From Pseudomonas koreensis (GTDB taxonomy: Bacteria; Pseudomonadota; Gammaproteobacteria; Pseudomonadales; Pseudomonadaceae): DNA of 64,000 nt. The position numbers and the translations under genes are program-made. The stretch covers positions 5,751,501 through 5,815,500 of the forward strand of contig NZ_JALJWP010000001.1 in NCBI RefSeq assembly GCF_024169245.1, given 5' to 3'. The notes under the pieces were generated by a model, which saw nothing but the letters and a program-made list of their open reading frames with translations, searched no databases and had not been told where the DNA came from. Shown piece after piece: positions 16,994 to 25,724 of this stretch; the first letter of the stretch is position 1; each line of letters opens with the position of its first letter.

Positions 16994-18007
16994 CTACAAA
17001 CTACCCTTCACCTTATTCGCCACCTCCCCCGGCACCCACGCTGTCCACACCTGCGGCTGATCACGCAAAAATGCCTCGGCCACCGCTCGCGGTTGCAGGC
17101 GTTTTTCACTCATCCCCGCCAGTGTCTGGTTGAGCAGATCAATCGGCAGATCGACTTTTTCAAAGAACGCGACCAGCTCCGGGTACTGCGCCTTGAACGG
17201 CGCCGACACGCCAATCGCCAGGCTCGCCGGCATCGAACGCGTGCCCTTTGGATTCGGGTTGTTGGCATCGGCCAGGGTTTTCCATGCCTCGGCATCGAAC
17301 GGTGGCTCTTCCAGCTTCACCAGTTTGAAACGCCCGAGCAGCGGCGTCGGCGACCAGTAATAGAACAGCACCGGTTTGCCGCGTTTGATCGACGACGCCA
17401 CCTCGGCATCCAGTGCCGCGCCAGAGCCGGTACGGAAGTTGACGAAGCTGTCAGTCAAGCCATAGGCCTTGAGCTTCTGGCTGTTGACGATTTCCGAGGT
17501 CCAGCCGGTCGGGCTGTTGAGAAAGCGCCCACGCTTCGGGTCTTCCGGGTCACGGAACACATCCTTGTAGCGCGGCAGGTCGGCGACCGATTTCAACTCC
17601 GGCGCCAGCGCCTTGATCCCGCGTTCCGGGTCGCCCTTGATCACGTATTCCGGCACCCACCAGCCTTCGGTGGCACCTTTGACCGTGTCGCCGAGGCCGA
17701 ATACCTTGCCCTCGGCGGCAGCCTTGACCCACGCCGGACTGCGCCCGGCCCACTCTTCGCCGATCACCTGGATATCGTTTTTCGCCAATGCTGCTTCCAG
17801 GCTGACGGTGCTGCCCGGAAGCGTATCGGTCGGATAGCCGTAGCCTTTTTCGACGATCAGGCGCAGCACCTCGGTGATGAAGCTGCCGCTCTCCCAAGTG
17901 ATATCGCCGAAGTGGATGGGTGCGGTTTTCTCCGCCGCTGAAACAGCGCCGACGCTCAGGCTCAGCGCCAGCAGCGTGCGACCGAGCAGGGTTTTGATCG
18001 ATGTCAT
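16994..18007 (-). CDS. Glycine-betaine-type ABC transporter substrate-binding protein (OpuAC family)
   Basis: This 337-residue periplasmic binding protein has a signal peptide (residues 1-25, cleavage after ...AVSA). The mature part opens IHFGDITWESGSF and has the two-lobe OpuAC fold expected for quaternary amines such as glycine betaine, choline or carnitine. No permease or ATPase gene is adjacent, so it must pair with a transporter encoded elsewhere or act as a sensor. Its ATG overlaps the stop codon of the sigma-factor gene (ATGA), so translation is coupled; GAGGT also lies upstream. This pairing with a sigma factor is unusual. Confidence 0.85.
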   Translation of the reverse strand: MTSIKTLLGRTLLALSLSVGAVSAAEKTAPIHFGDITWESGSFITEVLRLIVEKGYGYPTDTLPGSTVSLEAALAKNDIQVIGEEWAGRSPAWVKAAAEGKVFGLGDTVKGATEGWWVPEYVIKGDPERGIKALAPELKSVADLPRYKDVFRDPEDPKRGRFLNSPTGWTSEIVNSQKLKAYGLTDSFVNFRTGSGAALDAEVASSIKRGKPVLFYYWSPTPLLGRFKLVKLEEPPFDAEAWKTLADANNPNPKGTRSMPASLAIGVSAPFKAQYPELVAFFEKVDLPIDLLNQTLAGMSEKRLQPRAVAEAFLRDQPQVWTAWVPGEVANKVKGSL

Positions 18008-18531
18008 GCAGACCTCTTTTCTTCCAGGAATTGGTTGGCGCTGTGGCGATCGCACAGCGCCTGGGAACGAGCCATGTACACGCTCACCGAACGCTGCGAG
18101 ATGCCCAGTTCGGCAGCGATTTGCGGGTAGGTCAGGCCATCGATGCGAGCCAGCAGAAAGGTCGAACGAACCTTGGCCGGCAAGCGATGCAGGCTGCGAT
18201 CGAGGCGATCGAGAGTTTGCGCGAACTCTGCAAGGTCTTCAGGCGAAGCTGCGACATCACGGTCGGACTGCGCGAGATGGCGACGCTGCAGATCCGCACG
18301 GCGCCAGTGTTGATAAAGCAGACGTTGCGCGATCGTCGTCAGCAAGGCGCGAGGTTCGCGAATCGCCGTCAGCGATGGGGCTTCGAGCAATTGGGCGAAG
18401 GTTTCGCCAGCAATGTCTTCAGCACAGGCCACGTCGCGCGAGTGTCGACGCAGGTAATGACAGAGCCAGCGATAATGCGCGCGGAACAGGCGTTCCACGG
18501 TGTCGCGATGGGATTGATCGGCGCCGGACAT
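18004..18531 (-). CDS. FecI-like ECF sigma factor without anti-sigma partner
   Basis: This 175-residue ECF sigma factor has region 2 at residues about 10-80 (LFRAHYRWLCHYLRRH, EDIAGETFAQLLE) and region 4 at about 115-165 (LARIDGLTYPQIAAELGISQ). AGGAG lies just before the ATG. FecI-type sigma factors normally sit beside a fecR gene and a TonB receptor gene; neither is here. Instead the next gene, overlapping by four bases, encodes a periplasmic binding protein. The start is 123 bases downstream of the PhnD-like gene, and all three point the same way. Confidence 0.85.
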   Translation of the reverse strand: MSGADQSHRDTVERLFRAHYRWLCHYLRRHSRDVACAEDIAGETFAQLLEAPSLTAIREPRALLTTIAQRLLYQHWRRADLQRRHLAQSDRDVAASPEDLAEFAQTLDRLDRSLHRLPAKVRSTFLLARIDGLTYPQIAAELGISQRSVSVYMARSQALCDRHSANQFLEEKRSA

Positions 18532-18654
18532 AGGGGCTCCTGGGCAAGGGTCGCTGAATGTCCGGTGTTCCGGTGGCGCGATCGTAGCAAGGCGCCTTAT
18601 GCGTTAATAATATTTAAATCTTCTTTTTATATTCGATTGGGAAATTACAGCTAG

Positions 18655-19446
18655 TTAACGCAAATTGCTGTAACCGCGATCTACCGCCTCCCGTTGATAG
18701 GCAAGGAGGATCTGATAATCGTCTTCGCTGGCCGGCAAAATTTCAGGCAAACCCAAGGTCTGCATCACATCAGGCAATTCATTCAAGGCGCGATTCATCG
18801 CTTGCAGCAGCCGTTCGACCTGCTCGTCGCTGGCATTGACGGCAGTAATGAATGGCAAGGTCGGGCTCATCGCACTGCGCGCGACCACGCGCAAACCGCT
18901 GACTTCTTCCGGCGCATGCCGGGCGATATAAGCGAACGTGACGCTGTCGATCGCGGCCAGATCGGCGAGGTTTTCCCGCAGCCAGCGCAGGCTCTCGCGG
19001 TGACCGCCACTGATACCGACACTGGCGAAAAACCGGCCGTTTCGCTGCAACGGCGCCAGACGCTGGCGCAACAGGTTCATGCCGCTGTTGGAGTCTTCGC
19101 TGTTGATCACGCCACGGCTATGGCAAAACTCCGCCAAGGTGTCGCGCGGATCATCGGCGCGGCCAAGGATCAGGCTGCAATGCTGGCCGGCGCTGGCGTC
19201 AGGCAATTCATAGCGCGGCCGACCGATGACGCGAACCCGGCCACGCAGCGCTGTCATCAGCGGATAGCCGCAGGTCTGAGTGAGTAGCAGATCGGGTGAT
19301 AACCACAGTTCGGGCAGCGTCAGGTTTGTCGCGTCGAGACGGCTATGGCCCAGGTGTTCGAGGATGCGCGTGAGCCACTGTTCATTGGCCATGCGGATGG
19401 GCTCGGGGGCTGGGTACATCAGCAGTTCGGCGTGGTGTTGGGTCAT
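18655..19446 (-). CDS. PhnD/SsuA-like substrate-binding domain protein, no signal peptide
   Basis: This 263-residue protein has the features of phosphate/phosphonate ABC-transporter binding proteins: SPDLLLTQTCGYPLMTALRG near the N-terminus, then SEDSNSGMNLLRQRL and HRESLRWLRENLADLAAID. The N-terminus (MTQHHAELLMYPAPEP) has no secretion signal, so the protein is probably cytosolic or a solo ligand sensor, unless the true start differs. GGGGAG lies upstream of the ATG. No transporter subunits adjoin. It may be the first gene of an operon with the sigma factor and the betaine-type binding protein. Confidence 0.75.
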   Translation of the reverse strand: MTQHHAELLMYPAPEPIRMANEQWLTRILEHLGHSRLDATNLTLPELWLSPDLLLTQTCGYPLMTALRGRVRVIGRPRYELPDASAGQHCSLILGRADDPRDTLAEFCHSRGVINSEDSNSGMNLLRQRLAPLQRNGRFFASVGISGGHRESLRWLRENLADLAAIDSVTFAYIARHAPEEVSGLRVVARSAMSPTLPFITAVNASDEQVERLLQAMNRALNELPDVMQTLGLPEILPASEDDYQILLAYQREAVDRGYSNLR

Positions 19447-19473
19447 TACATATTTCTCCCCGACAACCAATTC

Positions 19474-19570
19474 CCCCTGTAGGAGTGAGCCTGCTCGCGA
19501 TAGCGGTGTGTCAGTGACAAACTCAGTGACTGACACGACGCTATCGCGAGCAGGCTCACTCCTACAGGGG
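19474..19570. repeat. Family A REP pair, GTAGGAGTGAG variant
   Basis: Long inverted arms of the CCCTGTAGGAGTGAGCC type. It lies between two minus-strand genes, the desaturase and the PhnD-like protein. Confidence 0.93.
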
Positions 19571-19587
19571 ATTTGGTGTTCTTTGGA

Positions 19588-20529
19588 TTAGTGGAACGGA
19601 TGCTCCGGGCTATCAATCGGTTTGAAGCCATGTTGCCGCCACAACTGCCCATACCCGCGCACGACAAACCCGCCACTGCGCGCAATCCACTGCTCGCGGT
19701 GCAGCCGGTAGACCTTGGGCAAGTCGTACCACGCCAGCCCCGGCAAGTCGTGATGCACCAGATGAAAATTCAAGTTGAGAAACAGCCAGCGCCATGGCCA
19801 GCCGGCCTCGTTGAGCACGGTGCGCTGCTCGGCCTGGGCATGCGGTCGATGCTCATGAAACGAACGGATCATCGCGATCGACAGCGCCGGTACGCTGATC
19901 AGCAACAGGTAATGCCACACCGGCAAAATGCTGTAGCGGGCAATGAAACCCAGCATCAGTAGAGTGACGAAGCCGTGGCTCAACCACATCAGCCAGGCTT
20001 GCGGATCAGCGTTTCGCAAGCGCTGCAGCTCCTCGCGCGCTAACGCCGTCAACGCCAGCGGCGCGCCAATCACGAAGCGTCCGAGCACCGTCTTGTTCAG
20101 CCAGTGCACGCTGCGCTCGAACAACGAGCCGCCGTGCCAGTTGGCAGAGGTCAGATAGCGACTTTCCGGATCGATACCGGGCACCGTCAGATCGTCATCG
20201 CGGTGGTGGCGCAGATGACTGTCGCGATACAGCGTGTACGGATACCACACGGCAAACGGCGCGTAGCCGAGGATTTTATTGATGAATGTCGAGCGGGTCG
20301 GATGGCCGTGAAGCAGCTCATGCTGCAGCGACAACCACAACACCAGCAGCGGGATCAGCAGCAACGTACTCAAGCCGCGCCCCAGCCAGGCGCTGTTGAG
20401 TACGATGGCGAACCAGCCGGCGTACACACCGATCAGCAACAGCCAGGTCGGCCATTCGCTGCGGGCGGTAAAGCGCTGGCGCAGGGTTTCGATTTGCTGG
20501 CGATGCTCGGCATCAAAGTAAAAAGCCAT
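19588..20529 (-). CDS. Membrane fatty-acid desaturase-type protein
   Basis: This 313-residue integral membrane protein has the three His boxes of the fatty acid desaturase/hydroxylase superfamily: HELLHGH (residues 70-76), HLRHH (105-109) and HLVHH near residue 260, with an additional HEHRPH before it. These bind a di-iron centre. Four hydrophobic helices are visible. The specific substrate is unclear; related Pseudomonas genes are often annotated only as desaturase. The start at 20529 is chosen because the frame further out carries no family sequence. Confidence 0.83.
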   Translation of the reverse strand: MAFYFDAEHRQQIETLRQRFTARSEWPTWLLLIGVYAGWFAIVLNSAWLGRGLSTLLLIPLLVLWLSLQHELLHGHPTRSTFINKILGYAPFAVWYPYTLYRDSHLRHHRDDDLTVPGIDPESRYLTSANWHGGSLFERSVHWLNKTVLGRFVIGAPLALTALAREELQRLRNADPQAWLMWLSHGFVTLLMLGFIARYSILPVWHYLLLISVPALSIAMIRSFHEHRPHAQAEQRTVLNEAGWPWRWLFLNLNFHLVHHDLPGLAWYDLPKVYRLHREQWIARSGGFVVRGYGQLWRQHGFKPIDSPEHPFH

Positions 20530-20607
20530 GGCGCTGCTCGGAACGGGAATCGTCCCCTTCTGTGCAACGAGGCGGTGCAATCTTGCAGATTATTTTTCAG
20601 ATGGAGT

Positions 20608-20630
20608 GGAAGCCCGAGAGACGGGCTTCC
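20608..20630. terminator. Stem-loop between the Lys-rich protein gene and the desaturase gene
   Basis: GGAAGCCCG-AGAGA-CGGGCTTCC forms a perfect nine-base-pair stem 11 bases past the stop of the small gene. It lacks a strong T-run, so it may be a weak terminator or a 3'-end stabiliser. Confidence 0.5.
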
Positions 20631-20641
20631 GAAGGGTTTGC

Positions 20642-20752
20642 TCAATGGCCGAAGATGTCGACTTTCTTGGCTTTCTTTTCTGCGCGTTTTTCAATCGCGG
20701 TCTTGGCCGGCTTCTTCTTCGCGGCTTTCTTTGAATCCATACCTTTGGACAT
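20642..20752 (-). CDS. 36-residue Lys/Ala-rich small protein
   Basis: This short gene starts MSKGMDSKKAAKKKPAKTA and ends KKAKKVDIFGH. It has a good ribosome site (GGAGT, eight bases before the ATG) and a stem-loop just after the stop, so it is very probably expressed although only 36 residues long. Roughly 40 percent of the residues are Lys or Arg, which suggests binding of nucleic acid or ribosomes; this is inference only. I recognise no characterised family. It lies alone between the desaturase and a divergent GNAT gene. Confidence 0.72.
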   Translation of the reverse strand: MSKGMDSKKAAKKKPAKTAIEKRAEKKAKKVDIFGH

Positions 20753-20852
20753 GATCGGTACTCCACTCACAGGGATGTGAGATCAGGTATACACCTATCC
20801 CGACCGGCGCGTTCTTTTATAATCGGCGCTTTTCGAACCGACAGTCCGAACC

Positions 20853-21260
20853 ATGCCCGACATCCACTACAGCCAGCTCGACGAACCGTTGTGGCCGCTA
20901 ATGAACAAGTTCTACCGCAGCCACCAATCCTCGATGAAAGCCGTGCGCGAGGCGCAACTGTGGGTCGCGCGGCGCGACGAGATCGTGGCGGCGCTGTGCC
21001 TGCGGCCGGTATCGGGCGGCCGTTGGCTGACGGGGTTGTTTGTCGATCCGGCGTGTCGCGAGCAGGGAATTGCCGGGCAGTTGATTGCGGCGGCGGTCAA
21101 GGATGTCGACGAGCCGGTGTGGCTGTTTTGCCATCCGGATTTGCGCGGGTTTTATGAGCGGCGCGGGTTTAGCGTAGACCCGGCGCTGCCGCAAGCGATG
21201 GCCGAGCGGTTGAGCCGGTACGCGCGGAGCAAGCCGATGATTGCGATGGGGCTGGTTTAA
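20853..21260 (+). CDS. GNAT family N-acetyltransferase
   Basis: This short acetyltransferase of 135 residues has motif A as GLFVDPACREQGIAGQLIAA (about residues 61-80) and the late segment DLRGFYERRGFSVD. It is divergent from the small Lys-rich gene. No strong ribosome site precedes the ATG. Substrate unknown. Confidence 0.8.
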   Translation: MPDIHYSQLDEPLWPLMNKFYRSHQSSMKAVREAQLWVARRDEIVAALCLRPVSGGRWLTGLFVDPACREQGIAGQLIAAAVKDVDEPVWLFCHPDLRGFYERRGFSVDPALPQAMAERLSRYARSKPMIAMGLV

Positions 21261-21261
21261 G

Positions 21262-21335
21262 ATCAAAAGATCGCAGCCTTCGGCAGCTCCTACACCGATC
21301 CCTGTAGGAGCTGCCGAAGGCTGCGATCTTTTGAT
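21262..21335. repeat. Family B REP pair, tail-to-tail
   Basis: Inverted GTAGGAGCTGCCGAAGGCTG units face inward around a short loop (ACCGATCCC). It lies between the convergent GNAT and def genes. Confidence 0.93.
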
Positions 21336-21340
21336 TCTGG

Positions 21341-21880
21341 TTAATCGTCAGCGTTGGGATCGAGATCCGGGAACAGCACTTCAGTAAAACCGAACTTGCT
21401 GAAATCGGTAATCCGCGATGGGTACAGCCGGCCGATCAGGTGATCGCATTCATGCTGCACCACCCGCGCATGAAAACCCGAGGCCACGCGCACGATCGGC
21501 TCGCCCTTCGGATCAAAGCCTTCGTAGCGAATCTGCTGATAGCGATCCACCGCGCCGCGCAGGCCCGGTACCGACAGACAGCCTTCGAAGCCCTCCTCCA
21601 TCAACGGATTCAACGGCGTGATCAGCGGATTGATCAGGATCGTCTGCGGCACCGCTTCGGCGTCTGGGTAACGCTCGCTGTGCTCGAAGCCGAAGATCAC
21701 CAGTTGCAGATCGACGCCGATCTGCGGTGCCGCCAGACCAACGCCGCCGACGCTTTCCATGGTCTGGAACATGTCGTCGATCAGTTGCCACAGCTCGGCG
21801 CTGTTGAACATCTCCGGCGGTACCGGCGGGGCGATGCGCAGCAGGCGCTCGTCGCCCATTTTCAGAATTTCACGAATCAT
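21341..21880 (-). CDS. def: Peptide deformylase (second type)
   Basis: This 179-residue metallo-hydrolase removes the N-formyl group from nascent proteins. All three motifs are present: [10 protein letters not shown] (about residues 46-55), EGCLSVPG with the metal-binding Cys, and QHECDHLIG with the two His ligands and the catalytic Glu. It is not beside fmt, where the housekeeping def gene usually lies, so it is probably the additional deformylase found in many pseudomonads. Its start overlaps the stop of the BrkB-type gene by four bases. Confidence 0.9.
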   Translation of the reverse strand: MIREILKMGDERLLRIAPPVPPEMFNSAELWQLIDDMFQTMESVGGVGLAAPQIGVDLQLVIFGFEHSERYPDAEAVPQTILINPLITPLNPLMEEGFEGCLSVPGLRGAVDRYQQIRYEGFDPKGEPIVRVASGFHARVVQHECDHLIGRLYPSRITDFSKFGFTEVLFPDLDPNADD

Positions 21881-22833
21881 GGTCGCGCTTCATCAGTGTC
21901 CGGCTTGAGCGAGTGATCGCGGCCCAGGCCCGAGACGTGTTGTTTGGTGGATTCGTCGGGCTCGCCAGGGGCTTTCTCGCCCTTGTCCTTGCCTTCGGCG
22001 GACATGTGCTCGATCACCGCATTCATTTCCGCGCCGAGCAACAGTACCGCCGCGGAAATATAGAAATACAGCAACAGCACGATGATCGCCCCGATGCTGC
22101 CATACATCGCGTTGTAGTTGGCGAAGGTTTTCACGTAGAAGGCAAACCCCAGTGAGGCGAGAATCCACACCACCACCGCCAGCACCGAACCGGGGGTGAT
22201 GAAGCGAAAATCCTGTTTGACGTCGGGCATCACGTAGTAGATCAGCGCCACCGCGACCATCATCAGAATCACGATCACCGGCCAGCGCGCAATCGTCCAC
22301 ACTGTGACGATGAAGTCCTCCAGCCCCACTTGTGCAGCAATCCAGCCCATCACCTGCGGCCCGAGGACCATCAGCGCCGCGGCGATCAGCAGCATGCCGG
22401 CGATGCCGACCGTGTAGACGATCGACAGGGGAAAGCGCTTCCAGACCGGCCGGCCTTCGACCACGTCGTAAGCGGCGTTCATCGCGCTCATCATCAGGCG
22501 CACGCCGGCGGACGCGGTGTACAGGGCGATAACGATACCGATTGAAAGCAGACCACCCTTGGATTGCTGCAGCTGATCGATCACCGGATTGACCTGCTCC
22601 AGCGCCTGCGGCGGCAGGACCAGTTCGGATTGCAGGCGCAGCCAGGAGAAGAAGTCCGGCAGATGCAGGAAACCGATCAGCGCGATCAGGAAAAGAATGA
22701 ACGGAAACAGCGAGAACAGCATCTGGTAGGCCAGTGCCGAGGCGTAGGTCGACATTTCGTCATCGACGAACTCAGTGACCGTGCGCACCATCACCCGGTG
22801 CAGGGGCAGACCTTTCATGTCCGGAAATATCAT
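21877..22833 (-). CDS. YihY/BrkB family inner-membrane protein
   Basis: This 318-residue membrane protein has about six helices and the YihY/BrkB family pattern: [20 protein letters not shown] near residue 30, [17 protein letters not shown] in the middle, and [19 protein letters not shown] near residue 240. The C-terminal 45 residues are charged and probably cytosolic. Function is unsettled; the older ribonuclease BN label is wrong for this family. AAGGAG precedes the ATG at 22833, and the stop overlaps the deformylase start (ATGA), so the two are coupled. Confidence 0.85.
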   Translation of the reverse strand: MIFPDMKGLPLHRVMVRTVTEFVDDEMSTYASALAYQMLFSLFPFILFLIALIGFLHLPDFFSWLRLQSELVLPPQALEQVNPVIDQLQQSKGGLLSIGIVIALYTASAGVRLMMSAMNAAYDVVEGRPVWKRFPLSIVYTVGIAGMLLIAAALMVLGPQVMGWIAAQVGLEDFIVTVWTIARWPVIVILMMVAVALIYYVMPDVKQDFRFITPGSVLAVVVWILASLGFAFYVKTFANYNAMYGSIGAIIVLLLYFYISAAVLLLGAEMNAVIEHMSAEGKDKGEKAPGEPDESTKQHVSGLGRDHSLKPDTDEARP

Positions 22834-22945
22834 TCGCGTCTCCTTGCGCCGCAAAAGGTTGAAGTCGTGGCGACTCAGGGGCCGTTGTTTACCTCAAGGT
22901 AGCCTGTTTGGCGATCCTTCGGCGGATGACCGCAGGGTTCTGATA

Positions 22946-22971
22946 CAAAAACGGCCATCCTTGGATGGCCG
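22946..22971 (-). terminator. Intrinsic terminator of the csbD-like gene
   Basis: CGGCCATCC/GGATGGCCG stem, followed on the minus strand by TTTTT. It lies 26 bases beyond the stop of the CsbD gene. Confidence 0.82.
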
Positions 22972-22996
22972 CTCGTGTGATTCGTTCAAGGCTCGG

Positions 22997-23188
22997 TTAC
23001 GCCTTGTCGACGCCTTTCTTCACAGCGTCCTTGGCGTTGCCGACCGCTTGCTGGGCTTCGCCTTTTTTCTCTTGAACTTTGCCTTCCGCGCGCAGTTTGT
23101 CGTTGTCAGTGGCCTTGCCGACGCCCTGTTTGACGTTACCGACAGCTTCGTTGGCCATGCCTTTTACTTTATCGCCTGTGCTACTCAT
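22997..23188 (-). CDS. CsbD family stress protein
   Basis: This 63-residue hydrophilic protein of the CsbD family begins [20 protein letters not shown] with the repeated KG-x-A-x-E-A-x-G-x-x-K pattern twice more. Related small proteins accumulate in stationary phase or under general stress; the molecular function is unknown. GGAGAAAC precedes the ATG and a terminator follows the stop, so it is a single-gene unit. Confidence 0.87.
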   Translation of the reverse strand: MSSTGDKVKGMANEAVGNVKQGVGKATDNDKLRAEGKVQEKKGEAQQAVGNAKDAVKKGVDKA

Positions 23189-23382
23189 GGTGTTTCTCCG
23201 TGATGCATATAGGGAAGAAAAGTCATTACGTAACGATTGACCGGTGCGCTTTGCGCCGAGTTTCATTTATTTTGCCGGCATTTCGTCGTGGCACGCAGGT
23301 TGCGCTTTATGTTTGCCGGCGTTGCCCCGAGAATGCTCAGCCTACGGGCGTCGCGCCCCGCACACCGATTCGCAGGAATGTC

Positions 23383-23760
23383 ATGAAGCTCAATAAAACC
23401 CAGGCCATCGCCCGTCGCAACCAGCAACTGGGCGGCGCCGTGCTCGGCACTAACAACTGCCACTTTGCCGAACTGAACCGCAACCGCAACATCTGGTGGT
23501 TCGACTTGCCGGTTTCGCGCCTGGCCATCGGTCAGTACGAGTGGATTCACTTGCTGCTGCACACCCCGGCCACTGATGAGTTGCTGCACTTGAAAGTGCC
23601 AACGGTGTTCCTGCGCGAAAAGCTCGAAGGCCTGGTGATTCGCAACGAAGGCAAACGCAAGGCGGCGCTGAGCCTGGAATTGAGTGCGGACAAGGATTCG
23701 TATCTGCAGGACATGCGTCCGGCGGGGACCAATGTGAATTTTGCGCCGTTTCGTCAGTAG
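23383..23760 (+). CDS. Conserved hypothetical protein
   Basis: This 125-residue soluble protein begins MKLNKTQAIARRNQQLGG and contains NRNIWWFDLPVSRL and QYEWIHLLLHTP. I recognise no domain with known function. The long upstream part of the frame (from 23200) has no ribosome site and is left out; AGGA lies before the ATG at 23383. It has no close partner on its strand. Confidence 0.7.
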   Translation: MKLNKTQAIARRNQQLGGAVLGTNNCHFAELNRNRNIWWFDLPVSRLAIGQYEWIHLLLHTPATDELLHLKVPTVFLREKLEGLVIRNEGKRKAALSLELSADKDSYLQDMRPAGTNVNFAPFRQ

Positions 23761-23780
23761 GATTTGTGGCGTCTGCCCTT

Positions 23781-23956
23781 CCCCTCACCCTAGCCCTCTC
23801 CCAGAGGGAGAGGGGACCGAATGGGGGATATTCAAGAGATACGCCGACCTGATCGAGCTTGCCGAATCCATAATCGCCTCGGTTTTTCAGGTCGATGCAC
23901 AACCCCAGACACCTTGGTCGGCTCCCTCTCCCTCGGGAGAGGGCTGGGGTGAGGGG
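23781..23956 (+). repeat. Family C composite repeat, copy 1
   Basis: CCCCTCACCC...CCCTCTCCC and its inverse GGGAGAGGGCTGGGGTGAGGGG bound about 175 bases. The outer stems are nearly palindromic but the interior is directional and holds TTTTTCAGGTCGATG and AGACACC-T-GGTCGG. It matches copy 2 at 29481 in orientation and copy 3 at 61069 inverted. Confidence 0.88.
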
Positions 23957-23994
23957 CCGCTTCACCGCATGATCAAAGCCCTGCTCTGCACCCA

Positions 23995-24020
23995 CAAAAA
24001 AGCCCCGCATCTGCGGGGCT
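23995..24020 (-). terminator. Intrinsic terminator of fadD1
   Basis: AGCCCCGCA-TC-TGCGGGGCT stem, with a T5 run on the minus strand, seven bases beyond the fadD1 stop. Confidence 0.88.
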
Positions 24021-24026
24021 TCCTGT

Positions 24027-25724
24027 TCAAGCGGCGCTCTTGGCCTTGATCTTCTTCAGCTCTTCATCCCGCAATTCGCGGCGCAGGATCTTGCCGACGT
24101 TGGTGGTCGGCAGCGCATCGCGGAATTCCACCGAGCGCGGCACCTTGTAGCCGGTGACGTTGGCGCGCATGTGGTCCATGACCTGCTCCTTGGTCAGGGT
24201 CACACCCGGTTTGGCGACGATGAAAATCTTGATCGCTTCGCCCGACTTCTCGTCCGGTACGCCGATCGCCGCGCATTGCAACACGCCCGGCAAAGTCGCC
24301 AGCACGTCTTCCAGTTCGTTCGGATAGACGTTGAAGCCTGACACCAGGATCATGTCCTTCTTGCGATCGACAATGCGCATGTAGCCGTCCGGCTGGATCA
24401 GCGCGACGTCACCGGTTTTCAGCCAGCCGTCGCTGTCGAGCATTTCATCGGTGGCTTCCTGACGCTGCCAGTAGCCCTTCATCACTTGCGGGCCCTTGAC
24501 GCACAGCTCGCCGATTTCGCCCAGCGGCTGCTCGACACCGGCATCGTCGATGACTTTGCACAGGGTCGACGGCACCGGAATGCCGATCGTGCCGATCTGG
24601 ATGTGCTGGATCGGGTTGACCGTGGCCACCGGGCTGGTTTCGGTCATGCCGTAGCCTTCGCAGATGGCGCAACCGGTCACGGCTTTCCAGCGCTCGGCTG
24701 CGGCCAATTGCAGGGCCATGCCGCCGGACAGGGTGACTTTCAGCGCGGAGAAATCCAGCTTGCGGAAACCTTCGTTGTTGCACAGCGCCACGAACAGCGT
24801 GTTCAGCCCGACGAAGCCGCTGAACTTCCACTTCGACAGCTCCTTGACCATCGCCGGCAGGTCGCGCGGGTTGCTGATCAGGATGTTGTGGTTGCCGATC
24901 AGCATCATCGCCATGCAGTGAAAGGTGAACGCATAGATGTGGTACAGCGGCAGCGGCGTGATCAGGATCTCGCAGCCTTCGTTGAGGTTGGAGCCCATCA
25001 GCGCTTTGCATTGCAGCATGTTGGCGACCAGGTTGCGGTGGGTGAGCATCGCGCCCTTGGCCACGCCGGTGGTGCCGCCGGTGTATTGCAGCACTGCGAC
25101 ATCGCCGCTGTCCGGGTTGGCTTCGGCCACTGGCTGACCGTGGCCCTTGCTCAGCACGTCGTTGAACTTGATGGCTTTGGGCAGGTGATAGGCCGGGACC
25201 ATTTTCTTCACGTACTTGATGACGCTGTTGATCAGCAGGCGCTTGATCGGCGGCAGCAGGTCGGCGACTTCGGTGACGATGATGTGCTTGACGCCGGTCT
25301 TCGGCACCACGGCTTCCGCCAGGTGCGCCATGTTCGCCAGGCACACCAGGGCCTTGGCACCGGAGTCGTTGAATTGGTGTTCCATTTCCCGCGCGGTGTA
25401 CAGCGGGTTGGTATTGACCACGATCAACCCGGCGCGAATGGCACCGAAGACCGCGACCGGGTATTGCAGAACGTTGGGCAGTTGCACGGCGATTCGATCA
25501 CCGGGCTGCAAGTCGGTATGCTGTTGCAGATACGCGGCAAAGGCACCGGAGAGTTCGTACAGTTCACCGTAGGTGATTGTCTTGCCCAGGTTGCTGAAAG
25601 CCGGTTTGTTGGCGAAGCGTTGGCAGGATTGCTTCAACACTGCCTGAATGTTCGGATACTCGTCTGGATTGATCTCGGCTGCGATTCCAGCCGGGTACTT
25701 ATCCTTCCAAAAGTCTTCGATCAT
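24027..25724 (-). CDS. fadD1: Long-chain fatty acid CoA ligase FadD1
   Basis: This 565-residue ATP-dependent ligase of the ANL superfamily activates fatty acids to acyl-CoA at the inner face of the membrane, the entry to beta-oxidation. The ATP signature YTGGTTGVAKGAMLTHRN is at residues about 213-230, with GYGMTETSP in the middle and DGWLKTGDVALIQPDGYM toward the end. Length matches FadD. GAGGAG precedes the ATG. A second ligase gene, fadD2, lies directly upstream on the same strand, an arrangement known from P. aeruginosa. Confidence 0.93.
   Translation of the reverse strand: MIEDFWKDKYPAGIAAEINPDEYPNIQAVLKQSCQRFANKPAFSNLGKTITYGELYELSGAFAAYLQQHTDLQPGDRIAVQLPNVLQYPVAVFGAIRAGLIVVNTNPLYTAREMEHQFNDSGAKALVCLANMAHLAEAVVPKTGVKHIIVTEVADLLPPIKRLLINSVIKYVKKMVPAYHLPKAIKFNDVLSKGHGQPVAEANPDSGDVAVLQYTGGTTGVAKGAMLTHRNLVANMLQCKALMGSNLNEGCEILITPLPLYHIYAFTFHCMAMMLIGNHNILISNPRDLPAMVKELSKWKFSGFVGLNTLFVALCNNEGFRKLDFSALKVTLSGGMALQLAAAERWKAVTGCAICEGYGMTETSPVATVNPIQHIQIGTIGIPVPSTLCKVIDDAGVEQPLGEIGELCVKGPQVMKGYWQRQEATDEMLDSDGWLKTGDVALIQPDGYMRIVDRKKDMILVSGFNVYPNELEDVLATLPGVLQCAAIGVPDEKSGEAIKIFIVAKPGVTLTKEQVMDHMRANVTGYKVPRSVEFRDALPTTNVGKILRRELRDEELKKIKAKSAA

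Noticed and set aside
20528..20780. Plus-strand frames of 68-72 codons opposite the small Lys-rich gene
   Set aside because: They are Phe-rich mirror images of the Lys codons on the minus strand and lack a ribosome site.
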